From Flavobacteriales bacterium UBA7382 (GTDB lineage: Bacteria; Bacteroidota; Bacteroidia; Flavobacteriales_D; Sanyastnellaceae), in NCBI GenBank assembly GCA_002469765.1, contig DKNS01000069.1, positions 3,019 to 25,308 of the forward strand: DNA of 22,290 bases. The letters run 5' to 3'. Below, piece after piece: positions 16,501 to 20,912 of this stretch. The notes beneath the pieces were generated by a model. It was not told the DNA's origin. It saw only the letters and a list, made by a program, of their open reading frames with translations, and did not search any database. How positions within the stretch are numbered: position 1 is the first letter of the stretch; every line of letters starts with the position of its first letter. A program made the position numbers and the translations under genes.

Positions 16501-17027
16501 GTCACCTCGGGCAGGTTGTACCACAAAAATCCAAACACATCGCCTGCCGTGTTGATGTTGGACCCCATGGGGGTGGCCCCGAGGAATTCGTTGGTCCAAT
16601 CCACGTCGCCAGAAGAGTATTCCGGGTGAATGCCACCGGCCGTGGTGGCCCCCAGGGTGAGGTAGCTGTCGAACGCCAAATCAGGGAAAGATCCAAATAC
16701 GGCAGGGTTGATTCCACTGGCATTCCAGAGTTGGTTGGCCGGGTGGTTGTACCATTCACCAGTTGAGGACTCAAGAACCATGGGGTTTTCCGCATCCCCG
16801 CTGCACGAGCTCAGGAAGTCGTCGTCGTTGAGCATGTGCATCGCCAAACGGTAGGTGGTTTGGCCTGCGAGCTCCCCTTCCGCATGGACGGCCACCTCTT
16901 CCACCTCCAACCAGTACCCCAACGGGGCGTCTGTGGAGCTGGTGACGACATTCGACAATTGCGGCGCGGCGCTGAGCGTCAGGCAAGACAGCACAAGGCA
17001 AAGGGTGAAAGTCAAAGTGTTCTTCAT
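7299..17027 (-). CDS. Giant secreted multi-HYR adhesin-like protein with T9SS type A sorting domain
   Basis: The product is about 3242 residues from ATG 17027, which directly begins a signal peptide ('MKNTLTFTLCLVLSCLTLSA'). The frame stays open to 17189, but those codons precede or overlap the predicted promoter. Layout by rough residue number: 24-228, an N-terminal module seen in marine Bacteroidota secreted proteins ('LAGQTTYRLAMHMLNDDDFL', 'FENGDPNNEIRMTF'); 230-290, two 'DPEA.NY...DDGSC'-type units; 297-338, a thrombospondin-3-like acidic calcium stretch ('DADEDGICDDADEC'); 479-663, module M copy 1; 706-2828, about 25 HYR-like beta-sandwich domains with cores 'TATDDCGN' and 'DTTAP'; 2935-3103, module M copy 2; about 3160-3242, a T9SS type A domain ('FPNPTQG' to 'TTKKLLL'). 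It should be exported by Sec, then passed through the outer membrane by T9SS and kept at or released from the surface. Adhesion or matrix function is inferred from architecture only. Confidence 0.93.
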   Translation of the reverse strand: MKNTLTFTLCLVLSCLTLSAAPQLSNVVTSSTDAPLGYWLEVEEVAVHAEGELAGQTTYRLAMHMLNDDDFLSSCSGDAENPMVLESSTGEWYNHPANQLWNASGINPAVFGSFPDLAFDSYLTLGATTAGGIHPEYSSGDVDWTNEFLGATPMGSNINTAGDVFGFLWYNLPEVTGDGTHSGIAANHEDLKVPVAQITTAGTLSGQMTVQIFENGDPNNEIRMTFLLCSSDGECGTCTDPEAINYVAYDSASVFYDDGSCIAAVPGCNAPAACNYNPEANTNDGSCIFEDALGECGGPCLADADEDGICDDADECVGAVDECGVCNGPGAGYFCGSDFNNLPIRISSTCGEDEFAPGLTDDFQVVLSPSGYMNAVVDGSEVIMGEWTEDLCACTALLEFYDGDCAPLQIEIDVFGYAEQINAEPLCCFSVNHDVETFCASDFLNGLTDQAVECEEDLPLTCDPEAEALNICDQSDVFCSVHAFTELGTSTHTLTTADGPGPDAVLRIYGLGVQTGAASDYFLEDPANPLTLTRYHGSGTAHLQGAVLNANDPAISFDVDIYFESEQNAAEWLEAQSGADLLSQDECDIDAAQIQVYTLKNTMSRLVGTGSMAGELYLNHMPASQTKRFQLGDGANNHNCEYGFGGWFGWQGVLNGAPVSGLTGDIIADATAPEVAAPGCDGEYVELVYAAVDPVAGFSQHASQLWERVDTTAPVFLGAPEDETLEWSDIVGDTCDDWFIEVPCVNIDDNCADWNPDYPSCNTSTENLCGSVQFFEQVIEGSCSTQFQINRTWTATDDAGNVAQHTQIITVQDTEGPSFDSVPADVDIACGDLNFVPVQPEDCADYALTFTQVVEEEGCSPYGLITRTYTAVDGCGNETTFVQTLHTVDDQSPILDLDDSLLDMSCGAYSEDAAFGLTVTDCSLVEWTETDGAWSGEATLAWSLAGDDIDSPVEVSWVDSEVVVNDGGPCYTVNREITAVDRCGNVTIENFTLTVSDTEAPNLWASYVFEVEHTAYEGNGSMMVTADMQDSVVGEIQAQFWVLDACILGEDASLSVTWEDVAVTPNIEPCLGLSGDLVYTRTYTAIDPCGNTATATQNVVLVDTQAPVWANPNESLDPMECTGDLAGLMADPSFMLNEGGAVEESNGDVTFDVQAVLLGGGCAGTWYRQWTATDECGNVSYAEQFIPVVDETSPEFLFFPEDVTLVLDASGNADSSPEAVGGLPVAADNCANYTSDLTPTFVDSEVEWLCGVEGEGSYQIQRTWSVSDICGNVHTQMQEITFEDSIAPTLEGDNDIDVACDAYDEATSYITASQEYGDFELTWETNETSGGCVKPVGQFARVYSATDACGNVETFIQFITLVDEVAPQFDFFPADETAECGEEVFPEPTATDNCTAAGDIVIVENREEMPGECIGSYSIVRTFTATDDCGNVSTQVQTITVVDTTAPTWDSFPEDLVSDCSDNSPFDSATATDGCSGPVDFTISVDTLEGDCAQSFTLVRTFVAIDQCGNETDPRVQTIEVTDTTAPVFVEVLPEAALTVECDNIPEAAVLTATDDCQTIVMQFTETVIPGACDNEYTLLREWVAADDCGNETNHVQTITVEDNTAPVVVSEASDLLVECDGEGNATELGPWLASGGGAVVVENCGDVTWTNNLAGYAVTCGGNAAITVRFTATDACGNTATTTATFTVVDTIDPEWNEELPPEYMEVECGFAPDAAVLTVTDNCGEIPVEFNETIGYAACPGNYTITRSWSAEDACGNSVAHAQVIQVTDTQAPVLTIPEDYMAECSDDHPFEDAIVVDNCTSDPYLEVRVDTLPGACSNNFVIQRRFVTADDCGNVEQASQFITIVDTTPPAFVEDLPEAEVTVECQDLQSAATLTASDNCDLGPVTVNFEEVRVDGSCNNEFTLTRTWDMVDECGNTNGHVQIVHVQDTTPPEHVGATEITIPAHEYAVGGAYPPDTPWEELGDLGEVPAWYSDNCSEYIEPYTLFDAPTSGGCALQSHPNFDENAATFIRTYTFTDACGNEGTGEVIIHLEDVTPPVFDFVPLNAFYNCASAVVLEDATAFDETDDDVTITLSVDSVDSFCDNQFVLYRTWTALDDCDNQTTATQIIIVSDEEAPTLIVPDSYTAECGGVHPMEDAEAFDSCGDVTLVTETDTTQFDCQYVVTRTFTATDACANVTTGVQTITVNFLPSMEFVSFPADYTAECDADHPLEMPEVNETCSIVTIAEVTDTISGACENEYTVTRTFTASDNCGNSTGPQTQTIQIVDTTAPVIDGGMNATVECDGDGNLAEYQAWLDSHAGANATDACSEPAWSHVENEFVDACAATGIRSVIFTATDACGNSASFTGNFTIEDTTPASFEGDLQLEFECTEFDMDASYVTVEDICGDVTLTWVDNEISGGCVKPVGRYLRLYTAVDECGNVSQYEQSVLLVDNMAPELTVPAGFTVECDVEIVYGDAMATDACSDPDITVELDTIPGFDACPNTFTIVRTFTATDDCGNESSAQQVIQVQDNTAPTLSVPASYSAECSDAHPLADAVFSDNCPGAELSVVTDTVPGDQSYVVRREFTAVDACGNSSSGVQTITISDTEPPVFVGDLPMDGLAECSVMLAADMLEAVDNCGVATVELVETEIAGDCAGRFTLERIWTATDNAGLSVSHTQILTVQDLTSPELEIPSDYSASCSDVLVLEDATATDNCSEVTITLEVDTVMGACPNAFVMERKFTAMDDCGNTSVRTQTITVSDEEAPVFNEELPADVMVECHEVPQAATLTASDNCTEVVVVFTEDTLATGCDNVYTLTRTWAADDGCGHIISHTQTVEVTDVSVPEFSGLAGVENGGTVTVPYNSIFGEVVLPVLLDPVANDLCGTPLTCDEGANEALNLTLGTAVGQDLALTYLVGVQTEGDNNPFSTEEGETEGNIMTPEVMDDGMTCDNIPEAFGLQLFNFMAGEHFVVDSGNAERHEDGTVHITMATSGIDDPEAKLLVEADFEELMTWEEWLETPGEETYKSDCGLGDHEEWFYTVMTSGSVVGSGSLEGTNLALSHQPANELFGYQFGYGANNKNANFGFSGWFYYTGEVVMDGVANAANGSGDLFGDLDFIESWSTTLTYCAVDCAGNETTFEYTIQSSEELVNPLSGMPLAGVQPDEGFGTPGSTISVESLFPNPTQGLTVLSLGTTERVDVIVELVDMRGAVVQDVFRGELIPNWQNTVNIDARSLSAGMYQIRILAPGSVTTKKLLLTE
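7720..8225 (-). repeat. Module M, C-terminal copy
   Basis: About 170 residues containing 'EADFEELMTWEEWLE', 'VVGSGSLEGTNLALSHQP' and 'GYGANNKNANFGFSGWFYY'. The same order of motifs occurs in the N-terminal copy, so this is a duplicated domain of a family I cannot name. It sits between the HYR stack and the sorting domain. Confidence 0.75.
8545..14910 (-). repeat. Array of about 25 tandem HYR-like domains
   Basis: Counting the closing motif (T/V/S)A.D.CGN gives 25 units of about 80-90 residues plus a partial motif in the C-terminal module. Each unit typically has four cysteines (.EC..., DNC, GAC or similar, DDCGN), fitting two disulfides per domain. Units fall into recognisable subtypes: one with 'ELP' and closing 'HVQ/HTQ', one with 'IP..Y.AECS' and 'DT..GAC', a longer one with 'ECDG.GN', and one with 'GGCVKPVG'. 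HYR is a known immunoglobulin-like extracellular fold. The DNA units are well diverged. Confidence 0.9.
15040..15595 (-). repeat. Module M, N-terminal copy
   Basis: About 185 residues with 'DIYFESEQNAAEWLEAQ', 'RLVGTGSMAGELYLNHMP' and 'LGDGANNHNCEYGFGGWFGW'. It aligns in order with the copy after the HYR stack. The shared core is G.GANN.N..(Y/F)GF.GWF. This copy carries an extra cysteine within the core. Confidence 0.75.
16015..16330 (-). other. DGSC repeats and thrombospondin-3-like calcium-binding stretch
   Basis: In the giant protein two units ('CTDPEAINYVAYDSASV...DDGSC' and 'GCNAPAACNYNPEANTNDGSC') precede 'CLADADEDGICDDADEC' and 'DECGVCNGPG'. This order is typical of secreted Bacteroidota proteins from marine habitats. 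The acidic D-x-D-x-D-G spacing matches thrombospondin type 3 calcium repeats. Confidence 0.8.
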
Positions 17028-17177
17028 TGCCAAGAAGACTTGGGGTTGTTGTGCGAACGAAGCGTTCAACTTCAATTCAGGGGATGTGCTTTGGAGCAAA
17101 GCGCGCCTGGAGCGGTCCCGAAGGGAGGTCAGTGAGTCGTTCATGTTGGATGCAGACGGCATATGGTCCGTCTTATG

Positions 17178-17209
17178 CGAAAATAACACATAAACCTGAA
17201 CAAATCAAA
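17178..17209 (-). promoter_or_regulatory. Promoter of the giant repeat gene
   Basis: Minus strand: TTTG (17209-17206), a 20-base spacer, then TATTTTCG (17185-17178), seven of eight positions agreeing if TAnnTTTG is taken as consensus. The region is AT-rich. Transcription would begin near 17172, giving a leader of about 145 nt before ATG 17027 and excluding the upstream in-frame ATG at 17189 as a start. Confidence 0.55.
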
Positions 17210-17314
17210 CATAAATCTTGATTCGTCGGGCCAATACGCTATTTGGTCAGTTTCCCAAATTTACGAATGGCCCACGGAGTTTAAAACCAGAGTTTTAGAC
17301 AAAATGCCCACACG

Positions 17315-17337
17315 AAAAAGCCCCCGTGGGGAGGCTT
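17315..17337 (-). terminator. Terminator of leuS
   Basis: On the minus strand AAGCCTCCCC-ACG-GGGGCTTTTT folds into an 8-bp stem with one bulged T and a short loop, ending in five T. It lies 23 bases after the leuS stop codon, the right place and polarity for an intrinsic terminator. Confidence 0.75.
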
Positions 17338-17360
17338 GTCGAAGGTCCAATTTGGTGCGG

Positions 17361-20189
17361 TTACGCGACCACGTTGACAATGCGCCCAGGCACGACGATG
17401 ACCTTTCGAATGGGCTTGTCTCCCAAGTTTTCCAGGGTCTTGTCGTGGGCCCGGATGAAGGATTCCACTTCAGGCGGTGGCATGGATGCTGCAAGCTCCA
17501 CTTTGAAACGAACCTTGCCGTTGAACGACACGGGGTACGTCACCGAATCCTCCACCAAGAACGTGCTGTCTGCAAGGGGCCACGAAGCGTCGAGCACCGA
17601 TCCTGTTCCACCCGCGGAAACCCAGAGTTCTTCTGCCAAGTGTGGGGCGTAAGGACTCAACAAGACCGCCAAAGGCTGGAGGGCGTTTTGTCCCACCGCG
17701 ACTTGGGCGGAGGAGAGTTCGTTGACCGCAATCATGAGGGCGCTGACCACGGTGTTGAACGCGTGACGATCAAGGTCGTCTGTGACCTTGGCGATCGCCT
17801 TGTGGACGATTCGAAGGGCTTCTTCAGAAGCTTTGGCAGGCATGGGTCCATCGGCGAAGGCCTGGGTGTAGAGACGCTGCGTTTTGCGCAAGAAATTGTG
17901 CACTCCGCTGATGCCTTGGGTGTCCCAGGGCTTGTGCTGGGTGAGCGGGCCCAAAAACATTTCGTAGCAGCGCAAAGTATCGGCGCCGTAGCGCTCGACC
18001 AAATCGTCGGGCGTTTGCACGTTGTACTTCGACTTGGACATCTTCTCCACTTCGTGGCCGCAGAGGTAAGAGCCGTCGTCTTCCAAGATGAACTCTGCCT
18101 TGGCGTATTCAGGCCTCCAGGCGCGGAACCCCTCGAGGTCCAGCTTGTCGTTGTCCACGAGGTTGATGTCCACGTGCAGCCGTTGCGTCGCGTGGGCTTT
18201 GCGCTGGCTGTCCGTCACAAACGTGTCCGTGCCTTGGATGCGGTAGACAAAGCTGGAACGGCCCAAAATCATCCCCTGGTTGATCATTCCCTTGAACGGT
18301 TCGTCGAAGCCGATGTGCCCTCGGTCGTGCAGGAATTTGGTCCAAAAGCGTGCGTACAGCAAGTGGCCAGTGGTGTGCTCGGCTCCACCAACATACAGGT
18401 CCACTTGGCCCCAGTAATCGCTTTTGTCTCGGGCACAAAATGTTTCTTTGTTGTGAGGGTCCATGTACCGCAGGAAGTACCAACTGCTCCCCGCCCATCC
18501 AGGCATCGTGTTCGTCTCCATGGCGTCGCCTTGGAAGACTGGCCAGTCCTCTTTTGCGGCGCGGGCCAACGGTGGTTCGCCGTCTTCGGTGGGCAAGTAA
18601 GCGTCCACTTTGGGAAGCGTCACGGTGGCGTCGGTGATGCGCTGGGCGACGCCTTGCTCGTACTTGATGGGGAACGGTTCACCCCAATAGCGCTGGCGGC
18701 TGAAGACGGCGTCTCGGATGCGGTGGTTGATGGTGCGTGACCCCACGCCGTGGGCCGCCACCCAGTCGATGGCCAAGGGGATGGCGTCGGCGGCTTTCAT
18801 TCCGTTCCATTCGCCGCTTTCACAGAGGACGGCCCCCTTGTCGGTGCACACAGCTTCTTGCGTGTCCACACCTTCAAAAATCGCCGGGATGTCCAGCCCA
18901 AAGTGCGTTGCAAATTTCCAGTCTCGCTCGTCACCTGCAGGCACCGCCATGATGGCGCCTGTGCCGTAACCAGCCAAGACGTAATCGGCAATCCACACGG
19001 GGATCAACGCGCCAGAAATGGGGTGCACGACGTGCCCTCCTGTGAAGATCCCAGAGATGGATTTGTCGCCTTGTCGGTCGCGCTCGGATTTGAGTCCAGC
19101 GGCGTTGACATAGGCGTTCACCTCTTGGCGCTGTGCGTCCGTCGTGAGCTGGGCGACCAAGCCGTGCTCCGGTGCGAGGACCATGAACGACACACCGTGA
19201 AGGGTGTCCGGGCGGGTGGTGAAGACGTCAACTTCTGCGCCAGAGAGGTCTGGTTGGCCCTGGTCGTCGGCGACGGCGAAACGCACCGAAGCGCCTTCTG
19301 AACGTCCAATCCAGTGGCGCTGCGCGTCCTTCACACTGTCCGTCCAATCCAAGCCGACCAGGCTGTCGAGCAGGCGGTCGGCGTACGCGGTGATGCGCAT
19401 CATCCATTGGCGCATGGTCTTCTTGACCACGGGGTGGCCACCACGTTCTGACAAGCCGTCTTTGACTTCATCGTTCGCGAGCACCGTTCCCAAGGCAGGG
19501 CACCAATTCACCTCACTGTCTGCGAGGTATGCAATTCGGAAGGCCATGAGCACTTCAGATCGTTCTTGCTCCGACATGCTTTCCCAGTCGGTCGCGGTAA
19601 ATGTCCCGTCGAAATGGGGCCCAAAATGGGGGAAGCTCAGATGTTTCCACCAGTGTTCGTCGCACGCGGCGTGGACGTTGAAGTTGCCGTTTTCTGCGAA
19701 TGCGTCTCCGAGTTCGGATATGGGACGCGCTTTTTGGGCTTCCGTGTCGTACCAGCTCTCAAACAGTTCCCCAAAAATCCATTGGGTCCACCTGTAGTAG
19801 GTCGGATCGCTGGTGCGCACTTCCCGGGACCAATCGAAACAAAACCCGAGTTGTTCCAATTGGTCGCGGTACCTGGCGATGTTTTGCTCGGTCGTGACGG
19901 CCGGATGTTGGCCGGTTTGGATGGCGTACTGCTCTGCGGGAAGTCCAAAACTGTCGTACCCCATCGGATGGAGGACGTTGAACCCCTTGTGGCGCTTGTA
20001 CCTCGCGTAGATGTCAGAGGCGATGTATCCGAGCGGGTGACCCACGTGAAGGCCCGCACCAGAGGGGTACGGGAACATGTCCAACACGTAGTACTTGGGT
20101 TTGGAAGCGTCCTCGGTCACCTTGTAGGCGTCAGAATCCTTCCACGTGCGTTGCCATTTGGCCTCAATCGCCCGAAAATCGTAGTCCAT
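17361..20189 (-). CDS. leuS: Leucyl-tRNA synthetase
   Basis: This class I aminoacyl-tRNA synthetase charges tRNA-Leu with leucine in the cytoplasm. The 942-residue product is of normal length for bacterial LeuRS. The HIGH motif is 'HVGH' at 48-51 inside 'PYPSGAGLHVGHPLGY', and the KMSKS motif is exact at 716-720 ('VEKMSKSKYN'). The CP1 editing domain shows the threonine-rich 'FTTRPDTLHGVSFMVLAPEH' and 'GTGAIMAVPAGDERDW'; in the latter a Gly (419) stands where I recall His in many bacterial enzymes (PAHD or PGHD), which may simply be lineage-typical. 'YWGEPFPIKY' and 'GWAGSSWYFLRYMDP' are also family signatures. The C-terminal anticodon-binding helical domain is present. ATG 20189 begins the canonical 'MDYDFRAIEAKWQ'. 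A TAACTTTG element ends only 4 bases before this ATG. Confidence 0.98.
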   Translation of the reverse strand: MDYDFRAIEAKWQRTWKDSDAYKVTEDASKPKYYVLDMFPYPSGAGLHVGHPLGYIASDIYARYKRHKGFNVLHPMGYDSFGLPAEQYAIQTGQHPAVTTEQNIARYRDQLEQLGFCFDWSREVRTSDPTYYRWTQWIFGELFESWYDTEAQKARPISELGDAFAENGNFNVHAACDEHWWKHLSFPHFGPHFDGTFTATDWESMSEQERSEVLMAFRIAYLADSEVNWCPALGTVLANDEVKDGLSERGGHPVVKKTMRQWMMRITAYADRLLDSLVGLDWTDSVKDAQRHWIGRSEGASVRFAVADDQGQPDLSGAEVDVFTTRPDTLHGVSFMVLAPEHGLVAQLTTDAQRQEVNAYVNAAGLKSERDRQGDKSISGIFTGGHVVHPISGALIPVWIADYVLAGYGTGAIMAVPAGDERDWKFATHFGLDIPAIFEGVDTQEAVCTDKGAVLCESGEWNGMKAADAIPLAIDWVAAHGVGSRTINHRIRDAVFSRQRYWGEPFPIKYEQGVAQRITDATVTLPKVDAYLPTEDGEPPLARAAKEDWPVFQGDAMETNTMPGWAGSSWYFLRYMDPHNKETFCARDKSDYWGQVDLYVGGAEHTTGHLLYARFWTKFLHDRGHIGFDEPFKGMINQGMILGRSSFVYRIQGTDTFVTDSQRKAHATQRLHVDINLVDNDKLDLEGFRAWRPEYAKAEFILEDDGSYLCGHEVEKMSKSKYNVQTPDDLVERYGADTLRCYEMFLGPLTQHKPWDTQGISGVHNFLRKTQRLYTQAFADGPMPAKASEEALRIVHKAIAKVTDDLDRHAFNTVVSALMIAVNELSSAQVAVGQNALQPLAVLLSPYAPHLAEELWVSAGGTGSVLDASWPLADSTFLVEDSVTYPVSFNGKVRFKVELAASMPPPEVESFIRAHDKTLENLGDKPIRKVIVVPGRIVNVVA

Positions 20190-20193
20190 GTGG

Positions 20194-20201
20194 CAAAGTT
20201 A
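20194..20201 (-). promoter_or_regulatory. -7 promoter element of leuS
   Basis: TAACTTTG on the minus strand is an exact TAnnTTTG match. It ends 4 bases before the leuS ATG, so transcription starting at the usual distance would begin at or beside the start codon, giving a leaderless or nearly leaderless mRNA. No clear -33 TTTG is seen at the usual spacing. Confidence 0.45.
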
Positions 20202-20228
20202 ATGCCCTAAACTCGACCTTCGCTTGTG

Positions 20229-20912
20229 ATGAACCCCCTGAAATCACTGGAAGTGGGAGGTCGTGTTCCGCCTCAATTGCAGGGGCTGCTTCGAACCATC
20301 TGGCCAGGCACGACATGGTCGGTTGAAGGGTCGGATGCGGTGCACTTGACATTCGACGATGGGCCGGACCCCGAAGTTACTCTGTGGGTGTTGGACGTGC
20401 TGGCCAAGCACAGTGCCAAGGCGACGTTTTTTGTGGTGGGCGACCAGGCCGCAAAGCATCCTGAAGTTTTAGACGCCGTGTTGAGGGCAGGTCATGCGGT
20501 CGGGGGGCACACCATGCGTCACGAGAAGGGTTGGTGCACCGAAACCGTCACATATGTGAAGTCGGCGCTGGAATCCATCGATGGGTTGATGCCTCTGTTT
20601 CGTCCGCCTTACGGGAGGCTGACGCCGGCTCAGGCGCGGCACATTGGGGTGCACGCCGACCTCATCATGTGGGATGTGTTGAGCGGCGATTTTGCCTTGG
20701 ACGTGCACAAGGCACGAGAGGTGTCTTCGGCCCAAGCCCGGCTCCAACGGCGCACCAAGCCCGGCAGTGTGGTCGTGTTTCACGACAGTGCCAAGCATGC
20801 TGCAGGTCTCAAGGCGTTGCTTCCAGACTACCTCGTCTGGCTGTCCCAAAGCGGTGTTCCGATGAGGGCCCTCAGCCCTTCTCCGACGCGGCGGCTTCCC
20901 GAAGAAGCTTGA
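20229..20912 (+). CDS. Polysaccharide deacetylase (NodB homology, carbohydrate esterase family 4)
   Basis: The 227-residue product belongs to the metal-dependent deacetylases acting on N-acetylated sugars such as peptidoglycan or chitin-like chains. NodB motifs are intact: 'LTFDDGPD' at 40-47 (catalytic D43 and metal D44), 'GGHTMRH' (metal H94 and H98), 'RPPYGR' at 125-130, 'WDVLSGDF', and 'VVFHDS' with the catalytic histidine. The usual Asn before the first metal His (GNHT) is Gly here. No signal peptide is visible, which is common in this short Bacteroidota subfamily, so location and true substrate are uncertain. ATG 20229 is preferred over a GTG one codon earlier. It is divergent from leuS with a 39-bp gap, and its last 41 bp overlap the end of the convergent DUF349 gene. 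Confidence 0.92.
   Translation: MNPLKSLEVGGRVPPQLQGLLRTIWPGTTWSVEGSDAVHLTFDDGPDPEVTLWVLDVLAKHSAKATFFVVGDQAAKHPEVLDAVLRAGHAVGGHTMRHEKGWCTETVTYVKSALESIDGLMPLFRPPYGRLTPAQARHIGVHADLIMWDVLSGDFALDVHKAREVSSAQARLQRRTKPGSVVVFHDSAKHAAGLKALLPDYLVWLSQSGVPMRALSPSPTRRLPEEA

Larger units (their letters stand above)
17028..17360. other. 333-bp gap between the giant gene and leuS
   Basis: No separate gene is supported here. It holds the presumed leader of the giant gene (about 17028-17172), its promoter (17178-17209), an AT-rich block (about 17175-17305) unlike the surrounding GC-rich genes, and the leuS terminator (17315-17337). The leader is open in the giant gene's frame for 54 codons back to an ATG at 17189, but that stretch encodes a basic, non-signal-like sequence and is not annotated as coding. 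Confidence 0.6.

Noticed and set aside
17028..17189. In-frame N-terminal extension of the giant protein from ATG 17189
   Set aside because: It would place about 54 basic residues before a perfect signal peptide, and its ATG lies upstream of the predicted transcription start. Kept only as a leader observation.
17256..17263. Exact TAAATTTG on the minus strand as an alternative promoter of the giant gene
   Set aside because: No TTTG lies 19-21 bases upstream. The pair at 17178-17209 fits better, though a second start cannot be excluded.
17304..18740. 478-codon plus-strand frame opposite leuS
   Set aside because: Shadow of leuS, which has all signature motifs; no start context or domain in the antisense product.
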